From: Pseudomonadota bacterium
Lineage (GTDB): Bacteria; Pseudomonadota; Alphaproteobacteria; Rhizobiales; Aestuariivirgaceae
Direction: 5' to 3'
DNA length: 64,000 bases
Assembly (NCBI GenBank): GCA_020161855.1
Contig: JAIUNJ010000003.1
Span: forward strand, 310,001 to 374,000
Numbering within the stretch: the stretch's first letter is position 1; each line of letters starts with the position of its first letter. Shown one piece after another: positions 17,364 through 26,034 of this stretch. The notes under the pieces are model-generated. The model saw only the letters and a program-made list of their open reading frames with translations, had not been told where the DNA came from and made no database searches. Position numbers and translations under genes: made by a program.

Positions 17364-18815
17364 TCAGGCCTTGTCGTCGTCGGGAATACCGGGGTCGTCC
17401 GGCGGCCTCTGGAACGGCAGCGTTGCAACGTCGCCGGGCTTTGCCGCCAGCGCCGGAGGCGCAGCAGCTGGCACCGCCACAGGCCTGTCCTCAACCACCA
17501 GCAGGTGCTCAGGCGCCTCAGTCGCAGGCAGCGCCGGCATGTCGAAGGGCACCTTCCATTCGCACGGAACGATTTCGCCGGTCACCGGCGAGACAGGAAC
17601 CCAGCGCGGGCTCGCCACACCATCCGACACCCACATGGGATCGCGCGGCGCATGGATGGCGCGGGCCAGCCATTCGCGCGAGCGGCCCTTGTCGCCATCG
17701 GCCTCCTCGATGTCAGCCATGAGCGCACAAAGCCGTGCCTGCGGCCGGTCCGCCACATGGGGCGAAAGCGCCTGCCGCGCCACGTCAAGCCGCCGGGCCG
17801 CGAGCGCCGCGCGGGCCAGCGCATAGGCAGCCTCGACGCTGTCGTCGCTCTTGCCGACAAAATCGCGCACCCGCTCGAAACGCGACTCGGCGGTGTCGCC
17901 AGGCTGGCTGCGCGAGGCCAGTTCGGCCAGGTCTGCGTGTCTGGCTGCACCCCAGGTTTCACCGAGCACGCGCATGGCGCGCCGTGCGCTGCCGTCAGCG
18001 ATGTGGCAGCGCGCGGCAACGCAGGCTGCAGGAACCAGCGCCGGATCAAGCTTGTGGGCTTCGCTCGCGAGCTCGAGCGCCCTGCCCCTGTTCTCATCCT
18101 CGATGCCGAGCGCCTCGGCCGTCAGCATGGCGGCGCGTTTGCGATTGGCCTCGTCGCGCTTGAGCAGGCCGGAGCGCCCCTGCTGGTCGAGGGTCTTGCC
18201 CGCATCGAGCCAGAGCTTGCGCGCCGTCTGCACCTGCAGGACGGCACTCGAGGCCCAGGGCAGGCGCGGATTGAGCGCCAGCGCCTTCTCGGCATGGCCC
18301 AGGGCCGCCACGAGATCGCCGGAGCGTCGCGCTTCGGCAAAAAGCCCGCGCAAGCCCAGAACCTCTGTTTCGGGCGAGCGCGTCATTTCCTCGAAGACGC
18401 GTTTCACATTGGCATGATCGCCCTTGAGTTGGGCGGCCTGGGCGGCAAGCACATTCACCAGCGGCTCATCGGACAGGATGTTGCCGGCGATGGCAGCATG
18501 TTTCGAAGCGGCATGGGCATCACCGGCGCCGGCGGCGATGATGCCTTGCGACAGCGACTCATAGGCCTTGCGGTGACGGCGGAAGCGCCAGAACTCGCGC
18601 GCTGCGGTCGGGCTGCGCCACAGCCGGCGCACCACCTGCCAGAGAAAGGAGAGTGCCACGAGGCCGGCGAGCAGCAATCCTGCCGCAACCACCACGGACA
18701 TGCGGATCTCGCGGCCCAGCCACTGGATGGAAACAGTGCCCGGCCTGTCGGCCAGCCAGGCAAAGAAGATGGCGAGCAGCAGAAGCAGTCCGAAACGCCA
18801 GAGCAGCCGCACCAT
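17364..18815 (-). CDS. hemY: HemY-family TPR membrane protein
   Basis: A 483-residue protein with two N-terminal membrane helices (residues 4-20 and 40-62). The HemY_N domain (about 25-130) is followed by TPR-like helical repeats to about residue 390 and a Pro/Ala-rich tail. It is the conserved partner of heme genes in proteobacteria; its exact role in tetrapyrrole synthesis is unsettled. It is the last gene of the operon hemC-hemD-Mic60-hemY, two bases after the Mic60-like gene. Confidence 0.88.
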   Translation of the reverse strand: MVRLLWRFGLLLLLAIFFAWLADRPGTVSIQWLGREIRMSVVVAAGLLLAGLVALSFLWQVVRRLWRSPTAAREFWRFRRHRKAYESLSQGIIAAGAGDAHAASKHAAIAGNILSDEPLVNVLAAQAAQLKGDHANVKRVFEEMTRSPETEVLGLRGLFAEARRSGDLVAALGHAEKALALNPRLPWASSAVLQVQTARKLWLDAGKTLDQQGRSGLLKRDEANRKRAAMLTAEALGIEDENRGRALELASEAHKLDPALVPAACVAARCHIADGSARRAMRVLGETWGAARHADLAELASRSQPGDTAESRFERVRDFVGKSDDSVEAAYALARAALAARRLDVARQALSPHVADRPQARLCALMADIEEADGDKGRSREWLARAIHAPRDPMWVSDGVASPRWVPVSPVTGEIVPCEWKVPFDMPALPATEAPEHLLVVEDRPVAVPAAAPPALAAKPGDVATLPFQRPPDDPGIPDDDKA

Positions 18816-18817
18816 CG

Positions 18818-19954
18818 CTAGGGCCTCGCTGCCAGATCGCGCTGCACGGATTGCGATACTTCAGCCAGCGCCGCCTCAAGGGCGATACGGCCCGAGGCGC
18901 GGTCGCGCCACTGCTGCAAGTCCGGAGGCTTGGCTTCCTGCACGGCGTCAATGGCGGCGACGGCCTGCGCCAGGTCGCCTGCCTCGGCAAAGGCGATGGC
19001 CTGATCGGCCACCTGCTGCCAGTTGGCCGCATTGAGATCACGGATGGTGATGACGCTGGAAAGCACATCCAGCATACTGTCCACCATGCCGGGCTCATCA
19101 TTGGGCACGGGAACCTGGGGCAGAGGCAATGCGGGGCGCAGGGCCGCCAGTTCACCCGCAAGCCCCTTCGCGGCCGGAAGGCCCTGAGCGGCATAGGTGG
19201 ACAGCGTATCGAGGCCAGCAGCCGCAGGCACCATGCGGGCGATGCGCGCCTGCTCGTCGGCAAAGGGCACACCGGCTTCCACCTTGGCCTTGAGATCGGA
19301 AAGCGCCTGGGTCAGCGCTGCCGCATCGGCCCGTCCTGTCTCCTGCGTCTTGAGCGAGGCCATGTCCTTCTCAAGCGCCTCAATGCGCGGAATGACATCG
19401 GGCGGCAGGCTCACCACCGTGCCGGAAGGCGTTGCCGCCGTCACCGGCTGTGCCTGCAGCGCAGCCACCAGGGCCTTGAGTTCGGCATTGGCCGTTTCAA
19501 TCGCGGCCAGCCGTGTTTCGAATTCTGCGATCTTGTCGACATTGGCCTGTACCTTGGCCTGGGCGCCCGCTTCATTCGCCTCGATGGCATCGACATCAGC
19601 CTTCAGTTGCTCGGCGAGACGGTCCAGTGCCTGCAGCTTGGTCGTCACTTCCTCATGCGAGCTGCCGACAAGATCGACGCGCGCCTGCAGAGTCTTCACC
19701 TGATCAGCCGGCCAATAGGATGACAGCGTGTTGCGATAGAACCACGCGCCAGCGGCAGCGCCCACCAGCAAGGCCGCCAGCACCAGCGGCCCGACACGGT
19801 TCGACGATCTTGCGGCAGCAGGCTTGGGCGCAGAGCTGCCCGCCTGATCGTCACGCTTGGTCTGTTCCTCGCGCTTTCCCTCGTCGATCACCTGATCCGG
19901 ATCAAGGTCGATCACGGTGGGTTTCACAGGCGATGTCTCGGATTCCATGCTCAT
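18818..19954 (-). CDS. Mitofilin/Mic60-like inner-membrane protein
   Basis: A 378-residue protein of the alphaproteobacterial mitofilin family (COG4223). A charged N-terminus of about 53 residues is followed by one membrane helix (VGPLVLAALLVGAAAGAWFY), a long coiled coil in the periplasm (about 85-215) and a C-terminal helical domain (250-370) that fits the mitofilin signature region. Homologs shape intracytoplasmic membranes and are considered relatives of mitochondrial Mic60. Location between hemD and hemY is the conserved arrangement, with gaps of 11 and 2 bases. Confidence 0.85.
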   Translation of the reverse strand: MSMESETSPVKPTVIDLDPDQVIDEGKREEQTKRDDQAGSSAPKPAAARSSNRVGPLVLAALLVGAAAGAWFYRNTLSSYWPADQVKTLQARVDLVGSSHEEVTTKLQALDRLAEQLKADVDAIEANEAGAQAKVQANVDKIAEFETRLAAIETANAELKALVAALQAQPVTAATPSGTVVSLPPDVIPRIEALEKDMASLKTQETGRADAAALTQALSDLKAKVEAGVPFADEQARIARMVPAAAGLDTLSTYAAQGLPAAKGLAGELAALRPALPLPQVPVPNDEPGMVDSMLDVLSSVITIRDLNAANWQQVADQAIAFAEAGDLAQAVAAIDAVQEAKPPDLQQWRDRASGRIALEAALAEVSQSVQRDLAARP

Positions 19955-19965
19955 GGGAGATGTGA

Positions 19966-20661
19966 CTAGTGGCCTTCGTGACTTCGTTCAAGGCTTGCAA
20001 GAATGCCAATTTCGTCGGGTGTATCGGCGATGCGCAGCGGCCATGATTGCGGCAGTTGCCGGGCCACATTCGCAGACAGGCACACGTGACACAGGCGGGA
20101 CGCATCGCTCGCGATTGCCGCCACGGAATCAGCCCACAGCCGTGCCGTGCGTGGCGAATAAAGCATCACGGCATCTGCCCAGCTGACAGCCGCGGCCAGG
20201 CCTTCGGGCCGTTGCGGAACAGCATCGTAGCAGATCACCCGTTCGACAGTGAACCCCGAGGCCTTCAACCGGCCCTCGAGATCGCCCGATGTCTCGGCCC
20301 CCGAAAGATAGAGAAGCGGACCGTTGCGCGGCGACAGCGTCTCGCTGACATAGGCGGCAAGCCCTTCCACATTGCCACCATGAGCCTGTACGGACGTGAA
20401 ACCATAATTGCGCGCGGCGGCAGCCGATTGCGGCCCGACACACAGCAAGGGCAGGCTGAGGAGTTCGGGCGTCGGCTTCAGTCCGGTGAGGCCGTTTGCG
20501 CTGGTGATGCAGATAGCCTGCCAGGGCATGGGCGGAATGACGGCGGTGTCGCGCGCGACAATCGCCAGCAGCGGCAACACCCGTCCCATGTGCCCGCGTT
20601 CTGTCAGCCTTGCCAGGAGCGGCGCGGCGTCAGCTTGCGGTCTGGTGACGATCACCTTCAT
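19966..20661 (-). CDS. hemD: Uroporphyrinogen-III synthase
   Basis: A 231-residue protein with the weakly conserved HemD pattern: N-terminal VIVTRPQADAAPL, ITSANG at the first domain edge, YLSGAETSGDLEGRL, and YDAVPQ before the second half. It closes hydroxymethylbilane to uroporphyrinogen III. Its start overlaps the hemC stop by four bases (ATGA), so translation is coupled. Confidence 0.88.
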   Translation of the reverse strand: MKVIVTRPQADAAPLLARLTERGHMGRVLPLLAIVARDTAVIPPMPWQAICITSANGLTGLKPTPELLSLPLLCVGPQSAAAARNYGFTSVQAHGGNVEGLAAYVSETLSPRNGPLLYLSGAETSGDLEGRLKASGFTVERVICYDAVPQRPEGLAAAVSWADAVMLYSPRTARLWADSVAAIASDASRLCHVCLSANVARQLPQSWPLRIADTPDEIGILASLERSHEGH

Positions 20662-21569
20662 GAAGCAATCAGGCTGCCTCCCCGGGCTTTCACATCCAGT
20701 GCTGCTTCCCGGCCGAGCCGCTCTGCATCCGCCGGCGCACCTGAAATGCGTGCCGCAAAAACCTTCTTGCCGTCAGGCGTCAGGGTTTCGCCACCAAAGC
20801 GCAGCTCCCCGCCCGAAAGCGTGGCATGGCCGGCTATGGGCGTGCGGCAGGAGCCGTCAAGCGTCGCAAGGAAGGCCCGCTCGCAGGCAACAGCCGTGGC
20901 ACTCGCCGCATGGCTGATGCCACCCACCAGTTCAGACACTCTGTCGTCATTGCTGCGCACCTGCACGCCGATGGCCCCCTGCGCGATGGCGGGCAACATC
21001 TCATCGATCTCGACAACACTGGTGATCTTGTCCGCCAGGCCCAGGCGCTTCAGCCCGGCCACCGCCAGGAATGTTGCTTCGGCCACACCTTCCGCAAGCT
21101 TGCGCAAGCGCGTTTCCACATTGCCGCGGAATTGCACGGGCCGCAGGTCAGGGCGGAGGCGAAGTGCCTGCGCCGTGCGCCGCACCGAGGATGACCCCAG
21201 TCTGGCGCCTTGCGGCAAGGCGCGCAGATAGGGCGCAGCCAGCGACAGGAAGGCATCGCGCACATCTTCTCGCGGCAGGATGGCGGCAAAGGCAAGCCCT
21301 TGCGGCACGATCGCCGCCACATCCTTCATCGAATGCACGGCGAGATCGATATCATTGGCGAAGAGCGCCTCCTCGATTTCCTTGGTGAAGAGGCCTTTGC
21401 CCCCGATCTCGTTCAACGGCCTGTCGCGGATGCGATCGCCCGTGGTGGTGATCACCTTGATCTCGATTGCTGCGGGATCGAGTCCGTGAGCGGCAACGAG
21501 TCTTTCCTTCGTCTCGTTGGCCTGGGCGAGGGCAAGCGGCGAACCGCGCGTACCAATGCGGAGTTTCAT
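20658..21569 (-). CDS. hemC: Hydroxymethylbilane synthase (porphobilinogen deaminase)
   Basis: 303 residues from ATG 21569; a TTG nine bases earlier is in frame but less likely. Key features: LRIGTRGSPLALAQAN at the N-terminus, the catalytic aspartate region VHSMKDV, and the dipyrromethane-cofactor cysteine in GSCRTPIAGHA. It polymerises four porphobilinogens. First gene of the hemC-hemD-Mic60-hemY operon, divergent from tsaD across 77 bases. Confidence 0.93.
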   Translation of the reverse strand: MKLRIGTRGSPLALAQANETKERLVAAHGLDPAAIEIKVITTTGDRIRDRPLNEIGGKGLFTKEIEEALFANDIDLAVHSMKDVAAIVPQGLAFAAILPREDVRDAFLSLAAPYLRALPQGARLGSSSVRRTAQALRLRPDLRPVQFRGNVETRLRKLAEGVAEATFLAVAGLKRLGLADKITSVVEIDEMLPAIAQGAIGVQVRSNDDRVSELVGGISHAASATAVACERAFLATLDGSCRTPIAGHATLSGGELRFGGETLTPDGKKVFAARISGAPADAERLGREAALDVKARGGSLIAS

Positions 21570-21646
21570 GATTTGCAAAATCTAGGGTGCGGGTGCTAGT
21601 CGGGCAACCACAATCCACCAGCTTCCCGAAACCACAGACCGGACGC

Positions 21647-22741
21647 ATGGCCGCAGGCGCAACCCTTATACTTGGTATCGAAACCTCATGTGATGAAACG
21701 GCGGCAGCGATTGTGCGCCGCAATGACGACGGCCGCGGCGAAATTCTCGCAAATGCCGTCCTGTCGCAGACGAGGGAACATGCGCCCTATGGCGGCGTCG
21801 TGCCGGAAGTGGCGGCCCGTGCCCACATCCATCACCTGCCGGGTCTCGTGCAGCGGGCCTTGTCGGAGGCGCAGGTCAGTGCTTCTGATCTTTCTGCCGT
21901 TGCGGCAACGGCGGGCCCCGGCCTTGTCGGCGGGCTGATCGTCGGTCACACCTTTGGCAAGGGCTATGCGCTAGCCAGGGATCTGCCCTATCTCGCCATC
22001 AATCATCTTGAAGGCCATGCCCTCACGCCGCGGCTTCTCGGCGAATGCGACTTTCCCTATCTGCTCCTGCTGATCTCCGGCGGCCATACGCAGTTCCAGC
22101 TGGTGCGCGGGGTTGGTGACTATCTGCGCCTCGGCACGACCATCGACGATGCGCTGGGCGAGGCTTTCGACAAGACGGCGAAACTGCTCGGCCTCGGCTA
22201 TCCCGGCGGCCCGCAGGTCGAAGCCTTCGCGCGTAATGGCAATGCCCGCCGCTTTCCCCTGCCCCGCCCGTTGAAGGGCCGGCCCGGTTGCGATTTTTCC
22301 TTCAGCGGCCTCAAGACGGCGGCGCGCGACACAGCCCAGTCCCTTCCCGCGCTGAATGATCAGGACCGCGCCGATCTCTGTGCCGCCTTCGAGGCCGCTG
22401 TCTGCGACACGGTGGCCGACCGCCTCTCGCACGCCATGGCCATGTTTCACGAACACGCAGATGATGCCGCACGGCCCGCTCTCGTTGTGGCGGGTGGCGT
22501 TGCCGCAAACGCACGGCTGCGCCAGACGCTCGGCGAGATAACCCGTGAGAACGGTTTTGATCTTCACGTTCCGCCATTTCATCTGTGTACGGATAATGCG
22601 GCCATGATCGCATGGGCCGGTGCAGAACGCCTGGCGCGGGGCGAAAAAGACACACTCGATGCGCCCGCGCGGGCGCGCTGGCCGCTCGATCAGGTTTCCG
22701 CTGCGGCCTATGGCTCCGGCCGCCTTGGGGCCAAGGCATGA
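21647..22741 (+). CDS. tsaD: tRNA N6-threonylcarbamoyladenosine transferase subunit
   Basis: 364 residues from ATG 21647; the frame opens earlier but the conserved protein begins at [20 protein letters not shown] fold with the metal-binding histidines in [11 protein letters not shown] and the aspartate in [12 protein letters not shown]. It transfers threonylcarbamoyl to A37 of ANN-reading tRNAs. It heads a coupled run of five genes: its stop overlaps the gpsA start (ATGA). Confidence 0.93.
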   Translation: MAAGATLILGIETSCDETAAAIVRRNDDGRGEILANAVLSQTREHAPYGGVVPEVAARAHIHHLPGLVQRALSEAQVSASDLSAVAATAGPGLVGGLIVGHTFGKGYALARDLPYLAINHLEGHALTPRLLGECDFPYLLLLISGGHTQFQLVRGVGDYLRLGTTIDDALGEAFDKTAKLLGLGYPGGPQVEAFARNGNARRFPLPRPLKGRPGCDFSFSGLKTAARDTAQSLPALNDQDRADLCAAFEAAVCDTVADRLSHAMAMFHEHADDAARPALVVAGGVAANARLRQTLGEITRENGFDLHVPPFHLCTDNAAMIAWAGAERLARGEKDTLDAPARARWPLDQVSAAAYGSGRLGAKA

Positions 22742-23655
22742 CGACACTGGCCGTCGCAGGGGCCGGAGCCTGGGGCACGGCCCTTGCAGAGATGTGGAAG
22801 CGCAAGGGCCATGAGGTGATCCTGTGGAGCCGCCGTGCAGCCGGCCCCGTATCGCTTGCGCCGGCGGAGGCGATCATCATGGCAGTCCCGGCCCAGGACC
22901 TGCGTGGCGCTCTTGATCGCATGGAGTTGCCGCCTTCCGTTCCGGTCATCGTCACCGCCAAGGGCATCGAGCGCAACAGCGGCCTCTTTCTCGATGACGT
23001 GGTCCGGCAGACGCGGCCCGGCCATCCGATTTTCCTGCTCTCCGGCCCAAGCTTCGCCGCCGACGTGCTGGCCGGCCAACCCACTGCCGTGACGCTGGCG
23101 GGACCTGACCTCGAGAGCGCCATGGCCTGGGCACAGGCCCTCTCACTGCCGACCTTCCGTATCTATGGCTCGGATGACCTGCGCGGCGTTGCCATCGGCG
23201 GCGCCCTCAAGAACGTCCTCGCCATCGCCTGCGGCATCTCGGATGGCGAAGGGCTCGGCGACAGCGCGCGTGCGGCCCTCATCACCCGTGGCTTTGCCGA
23301 ACTCGCGCGCCTCGGCGAGGCCCTTGGCGGCCGGCGCGAAACACTCTTCGGCCTCTCCGGTCTGGGTGATCTTGTCCTGACCGCATCAAGTCCGACCTCT
23401 CGCAACTACAGTTTCGGACGGAGGATCGGAGAGGGCCACACCGTGGCGGAGGCTTTGCGTCTCTCCAGCGGCACGGTGGAAGGTGCTGCCACGGCTGCGG
23501 TCGCCGTGCTGCTCGCCGAACGCCACGGCGTCGAGCTTCCCATTGCCGCCGCTGTTCATGCCATCGTCGACCAGGGCTCGCCGCCCCGGCGCGAGATTGA
23601 ACGTTTGCTGTCGCGCCCCATTTCGGTAGAACAACGCCCGATCAGGAGACCATGA
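22738..23655 (+). CDS. gpsA: Glycerol-3-phosphate dehydrogenase, NAD(P)+
   Basis: 305 residues starting at ATG 22738 within the tsaD stop. The Rossmann motif [13 protein letters not shown] is at the N-terminus, the catalytic lysine lies in [13 protein letters not shown], and [14 protein letters not shown] follows. It makes sn-glycerol-3-phosphate for phospholipids. A four-base overlap with the next gene continues the coupling. Confidence 0.93.
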   Translation: MTTLAVAGAGAWGTALAEMWKRKGHEVILWSRRAAGPVSLAPAEAIIMAVPAQDLRGALDRMELPPSVPVIVTAKGIERNSGLFLDDVVRQTRPGHPIFLLSGPSFAADVLAGQPTAVTLAGPDLESAMAWAQALSLPTFRIYGSDDLRGVAIGGALKNVLAIACGISDGEGLGDSARAALITRGFAELARLGEALGGRRETLFGLSGLGDLVLTASSPTSRNYSFGRRIGEGHTVAEALRLSSGTVEGAATAAVAVLLAERHGVELPIAAAVHAIVDQGSPPRREIERLLSRPISVEQRPIRRP

Positions 23656-23945
23656 TGCTTTTTGCCCTCATCTGCACCGACAAGCCCGCCAGCCTCGACT
23701 TGCGCCTGAAGGTCCGCCCCGAACACCTCGCCTATCTCGACAGCCTTGGCACCAAGCTCAAGGCTGCAGGCCCCTTTCTCGGCAGCGACGAAAAGCCCAA
23801 CGGCAGCCTTGTGATCATCGAGGCTGATGATCTCGCCGGCGCACAGGCCATGGCCGCCAAGGACCCCTATGCCATCGCGGGCCTGTTCGCCTCGGTCGAA
23901 ATCCGCCCGTGGAAATGGCTGATCAAGAATCCGGAGAACGCCTGA
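23652..23945 (+). CDS. YciI family protein
   Basis: A 97-residue YciI-like (ferredoxin-fold) protein. It has the RPEHLAYLDSLG segment with a conserved His, GPFLGSDEKPNGSLVIIEA, and KDPYAIAGLF near the end. Family activity is mostly unknown; some members act as small dehalogenases or hydrolases. It overlaps gpsA by four bases and the EVE gene by one. Confidence 0.85.
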   Translation: MMLFALICTDKPASLDLRLKVRPEHLAYLDSLGTKLKAAGPFLGSDEKPNGSLVIIEADDLAGAQAMAAKDPYAIAGLFASVEIRPWKWLIKNPENA

Positions 23946-24370
23946 TGGCCTATTGGCTGTTCAAGTCCGAACCCGATGTCTTCTCTTTCGAGATGCTGAA
24001 GGTCAAGGGCGCCGCAGGCGAGGAATGGACCGGCGTGCGCAACTATCAGGCGCGCAACAACATGCGGGCCATGAAGCTGGGCGATCGGGGTTTCTTCTAT
24101 CACTCCAACATCGGCAAGGCGGTGGTCGGGATCGTCGAGGTGAGCAAGCTCATCCATCCGGACTCGACGGCCGACAACCCGGCCTGGGAATGCGTCGACG
24201 TGCGCGCTGTCGCCGACCTGCCGCGCCACATCACGCTTGATGAGATCAAGACCGTGGCCGAACTGAAGGAGATGGTACTGGTCAAGAATTCCAGGCTGTC
24301 GGTGCAGCCGGTCTCCGCGGCCGAGTGGAAGGCGATCTGCAAGCTGGGCGGCCTCAAGGGCAGCGCATGA
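23945..24370 (+). CDS. EVE domain protein (modified-base/RNA reader fold)
   Basis: A 141-residue single EVE domain: WLFKSEPDVFSFEML, EEWTGVRNYQARNNMR, GDRGFFYHSN, VGIVEVSK, ending with LKEMVLVKNSRLSVQPVS. EVE domains are PUA-like and in other contexts bind modified bases. In the housekeeping setting here, a link to tRNA modification by the operon's TsaD is a reasonable but unproved idea. The start ATG overlaps the YciI stop by one base. Confidence 0.88.
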   Translation: MAYWLFKSEPDVFSFEMLKVKGAAGEEWTGVRNYQARNNMRAMKLGDRGFFYHSNIGKAVVGIVEVSKLIHPDSTADNPAWECVDVRAVADLPRHITLDEIKTVAELKEMVLVKNSRLSVQPVSAAEWKAICKLGGLKGSA

Positions 24371-25017
24371 GCCCTGATGCCCGCGCGGCCTTCATCCGCG
24401 CGAACACGGAAGTTCTTCCCGTCCCGCTCGTGCGCGAGATCCGGCTCCACCTTGCCCATGAGGCCCTGCCCATCTGGCAGAAGACCGAGGAAGAACTGGG
24501 CGAGATGGGCCTGCCACCGCCTTTCTGGGCCTTTGCCTGGGCCGGTGGCCAGGCGCTGGCACGTTTCGTGCTGGACAATCCGGCAACCGTACACGGCAAG
24601 CGGATCATCGATCTGGCGTCAGGCTCCGGCCTTGTTGCCATCGCAGCCATGAAGGCAGGAGCCACCTCTGTTCTGGCAGCTGATATCGACCGGTTCTCGG
24701 CGGAAGCGATCCTGATCAACGCAGCAATCAATGCCGTTGCTGTTGAAGCCACCGCCGACGACCTGTTGCTTGCCCCCGCTCCTGCAGCGGATGTGATCCT
24801 CGTCGGTGATCTCTTCTATGAGAAAGGCCTCGCCGCGCGCTGCCTGGCATGGCTGCAGGCGGCAAGGGCGAAAGGCGCGGATGTGCTCATCGGTGACCCG
24901 GGCCGCAGCTACCTGCCGCGCAGCGAACTGATCCGCATTGCCGACTATGCCGTGCCGGTGACGCGCGAACTCGAGGATGCAGAAATCAAGAAGACGGCCG
25001 TCTGGCGGCTGGCCTGA
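24367..25017 (+). CDS. METTL20/ETFB-lysine-methyltransferase-like enzyme
   Basis: 216 residues from ATG 24367, overlapping the EVE stop by four bases. Seven-beta-strand methyltransferase with motif I IIDLASGSGLVAIAAMKAGA, an acidic residue in AADIDRF, and the post-I/II segment VGDLFYEKGLA. The N-terminus (IRLHLAHEALPIWQ, PPPFWAFAWAGGQALARF) matches the family of human METTL20 and its alphaproteobacterial relatives, which methylate lysines of the electron-transfer flavoprotein beta subunit. Ribosomal-protein or other substrates remain possible. Confidence 0.75.
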   Translation: MSPDARAAFIRANTEVLPVPLVREIRLHLAHEALPIWQKTEEELGEMGLPPPFWAFAWAGGQALARFVLDNPATVHGKRIIDLASGSGLVAIAAMKAGATSVLAADIDRFSAEAILINAAINAVAVEATADDLLLAPAPAADVILVGDLFYEKGLAARCLAWLQAARAKGADVLIGDPGRSYLPRSELIRIADYAVPVTRELEDAEIKKTAVWRLA

Positions 25018-25026
25018 CAGCCCGTC

Positions 25027-25929
25027 TCACTCCGCAGCGACAGCCTGCGTCTTTCGCGCGGAGCCCGAATTGTTGAGCCACAGGGCGAACATCAGCAGCA
25101 GCAGCGCCACCCAGAGCCACAGATCGCCGGCACCACCGAACGCCACCACGGCGATGAGCACGGCGGCCGGCGTGGCCAGATAGATCGCCTGCGAAGTATA
25201 GGTCGCACCCTTCTCGCGGATCAGGGTGAAATAGGAAATGCGCTCCGCCACCCACATGAGCGTGGCGACAACGATGCTCCAGACCGCAAAGGACCCGCCA
25301 TAGGGTGTGGACCACGGCGGGGCGAGCACCAGCATGAAGGGCACAGCGAGGAGACCTGACCACAGCGACTCCGCCGCACCGATGCCGAGCGTCGTTCCGC
25401 CCTTGGGCCAGTGATGCTGCGCATACCAGTTATAGGCCGCCCACAGCACGGGGTTGATGAAAGCCGCCAGCAACCACCAGGACGCCTGCCCCGACACCAT
25501 GCCCTCGCGCGACAGGATGAGCACTGCGCTTGCCGCAAAGCCGAAGAGAATGGCGATCACCCGGCGTTGCGTCACCGCCTCGCCGCCGAACAACGCCCCG
25601 GTGATGAAGTTGATGAGCGGTGAGATCGAAAAGACCAGTGCCAGCTCCGGCGCCGGGACATGCCGCGCCAGGGTGAGGCTCCAGGAAAACGGCACATTCA
25701 TCAACACGGCGCAGACGAAGCCATAGCGCAGGATGGCCGGAGACCAGGCGGCATTGCCCTCCCACCAGCGCGCCAGCAGGCCCAGAAACAGCGCCAGTGC
25801 CAGGCCGGAATAGGCAATCACATGGCTCGCCGGAACGCCCACCTCGCCCCAGTATTTATACAGGCTGGGAGAGGCACCCCAGAACAGGCCAAGGGCGATG
25901 AAAAACAGGACGTGGCGCAGGGAATGCAT
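25027..25929 (-). CDS. EamA/DMT-family transporter
   Basis: A 300-residue protein with ten predicted membrane helices in two EamA repeats. The first half contains FFIALGLFWGASPSLYKYWG. The second half, after LLAAFINPVLWAAYNWYAQ, ends near residue 285. Such carriers export metabolites or amino acids; the substrate is unknown. It is convergent with the methyltransferase (9-base gap) and divergent from acetyl-CoA synthetase. Confidence 0.83.
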   Translation of the reverse strand: MHSLRHVLFFIALGLFWGASPSLYKYWGEVGVPASHVIAYSGLALALFLGLLARWWEGNAAWSPAILRYGFVCAVLMNVPFSWSLTLARHVPAPELALVFSISPLINFITGALFGGEAVTQRRVIAILFGFAASAVLILSREGMVSGQASWWLLAAFINPVLWAAYNWYAQHHWPKGGTTLGIGAAESLWSGLLAVPFMLVLAPPWSTPYGGSFAVWSIVVATLMWVAERISYFTLIREKGATYTSQAIYLATPAAVLIAVVAFGGAGDLWLWVALLLLMFALWLNNSGSARKTQAVAAE

Positions 25930-26034
25930 GGAAGAACGCGGCGGATCGGCCTTAGACAGGAGTCGGATTGCAGGCTATAGGCCAGAAGATCAAAAGAGCC
26001 ACCAAAATCGGCGTCACGTGGGAGGAAAGCGTCT

